From: Siphonodentalium dalli
Lineage: Eukaryota > Mollusca > Scaphopoda > Gadilida > Siphonodentaliidae
Reading direction: 5' to 3'
DNA: 64,000 bases
NCBI GenBank assembly: GCA_032622095.1
Contig: CP136063.1
Span: forward strand, 210,286,355 to 210,350,354
Both the position numbers and the translations under genes were made by a program. The notes under the pieces are model-generated. The model was given only the letters and a program-made list of their open reading frames with translations, did not search any database and was not told the origin of the DNA. The stretch's first letter is position 1, and each line of letters starts with the position of its first letter. Shown in pieces: positions 63,606-64,000 of the stretch.

Positions 63606-64000
63606 CGACAACTCTCCTTCCCAACTGCACATTTGTATGCATTCACCTATAAGTGACATGTCCGAATCAACAACTGCACTTTGGTTGACCCATTTGTACA
63701 ATCCATATGTTACAACCATACAGCCACGTGTCAAATCGAAAGACAGAGTTGTCCATCCTTGCCCACATACAACACTCAATGTTTGTAAACCAAGATCACG
63801 ACACTGTGCATGCATTGCCAAGGGGGCATTAACTTTGACTCATCCGCCCATTGTTCACTTTGGGAAGAAACAAAAAGTGCAGGTCAGAATATATATCGTG
63901 TATTTGGGAAGGGACTCAAAACAAACCCCGATCATGTGTCACCCAAATTTTTGTCTTTTAGTCGTTTGGGCTAGAATTTTTGCTCATTTTGATCGCACGG
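63606..64000. other. Spacer at window end
   Basis: Upstream region of copy 85 and downstream region of the next, off-window copy. Normal spacer with CAATG marker and type C tract; no other gene. Confidence 0.9.

Larger units (their letters stand above)
1..64000 (-). repeat. Tandem array of 733-bp 7SL (SRP RNA) gene units
   Basis: The same 733-bp unit repeats head to tail through the window, with 85 complete gene copies. Exceptions in unit length are 734 bp (one extra T, twice), 736 bp (twice), 935 bp (partial duplication near 12.05 kb), 723 bp (10-bp deletion near 63.35 kb) and one unit split by 1,100 bp of foreign DNA. Each unit has about 295 bp of 7SL gene and about 438 bp of spacer, all in one orientation. 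Spacer markers divide the array into subfamilies: CGATG or CAATG about 170 bp upstream of each gene, and tract types A, B or C downstream. Type A with CGATG runs from 2.2 to 12.05 kb, type B dominates 12-38 kb, and type C dominates from 52 kb on. Both ends of the window lie inside the array, so its true size is unknown. Confidence 0.97.

Noticed and set aside
1-64000. CRISPR array
   Set aside because: Units are 733 bp, nearly identical throughout, with no short repeat and variable spacer pattern.

Overview
This window is one long head-to-tail tandem array. A unit of 733 bp repeats from end to end. In every unit the minus strand carries a sequence that I recognise as 7SL RNA, the RNA of the eukaryotic signal recognition particle (SRP). 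It has the UGUAAUC turn and small hairpins of the Alu domain, the helix 6 stem capped by GGAG, the helix 8 GGAA loop with AGCAG, and the GUGGGAUCGCG return strand. It ends at a TTTT run, as expected for RNA polymerase III. I count 85 complete 7SL gene copies, all on the minus strand, each about 295 nt, separated by spacers of about 438 bp. I find no credible protein-coding gene. The open frames that recur every 733 bp are by-products of the repetition.

Organism: a eukaryote, and by its close resemblance to vertebrate 7SL (from memory, especially around helices 6 and 8) most likely an animal. The one foreign insertion has a palindromic foldback style common in marine invertebrate genomes. I cannot name the species, and that part is a guess.

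Layout: position 1 lies one base upstream of the start of a copy that is off the window. 1-2.2 kb: units of mixed subtype. 2.2-12.05 kb: a subfamily with a CGATG spacer marker and an AATTTTTTTT tract, containing a duplicated four-unit block. 12.05 kb: a 202-bp partial-unit duplication that is also the junction to a second subfamily (CAATG marker). 12-38 kb: tract type AAATTTTTTTC, with several two-unit higher-order repeats. 38-51 kb: alternating tract types with three-unit and four-unit higher-order repeats. 50,961-52,060: a 1,100-bp insertion with a 46-bp perfect inverted repeat, probably a non-autonomous transposon. 52-64 kb: a very homogeneous run of the AAATTTTTGTC type, with a 10-bp deletion in the last gene.

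The array looks like an rDNA-style arrangement of an RNA that is usually encoded by one or a few genes. The mosaic of shared variants records unequal exchange and block duplication. By eye, variants are about as dense inside the RNA as in the spacer, so recent homogenisation rather than copy-by-copy selection seems to keep the units alike. RNA positions below are numbered from the inferred +1; tract type A = AATTTTTTTTC, B = AAATTTTTTTC, C = AAATTTTTGTC (plus strand, about 90 bp beyond the RNA 3' end).
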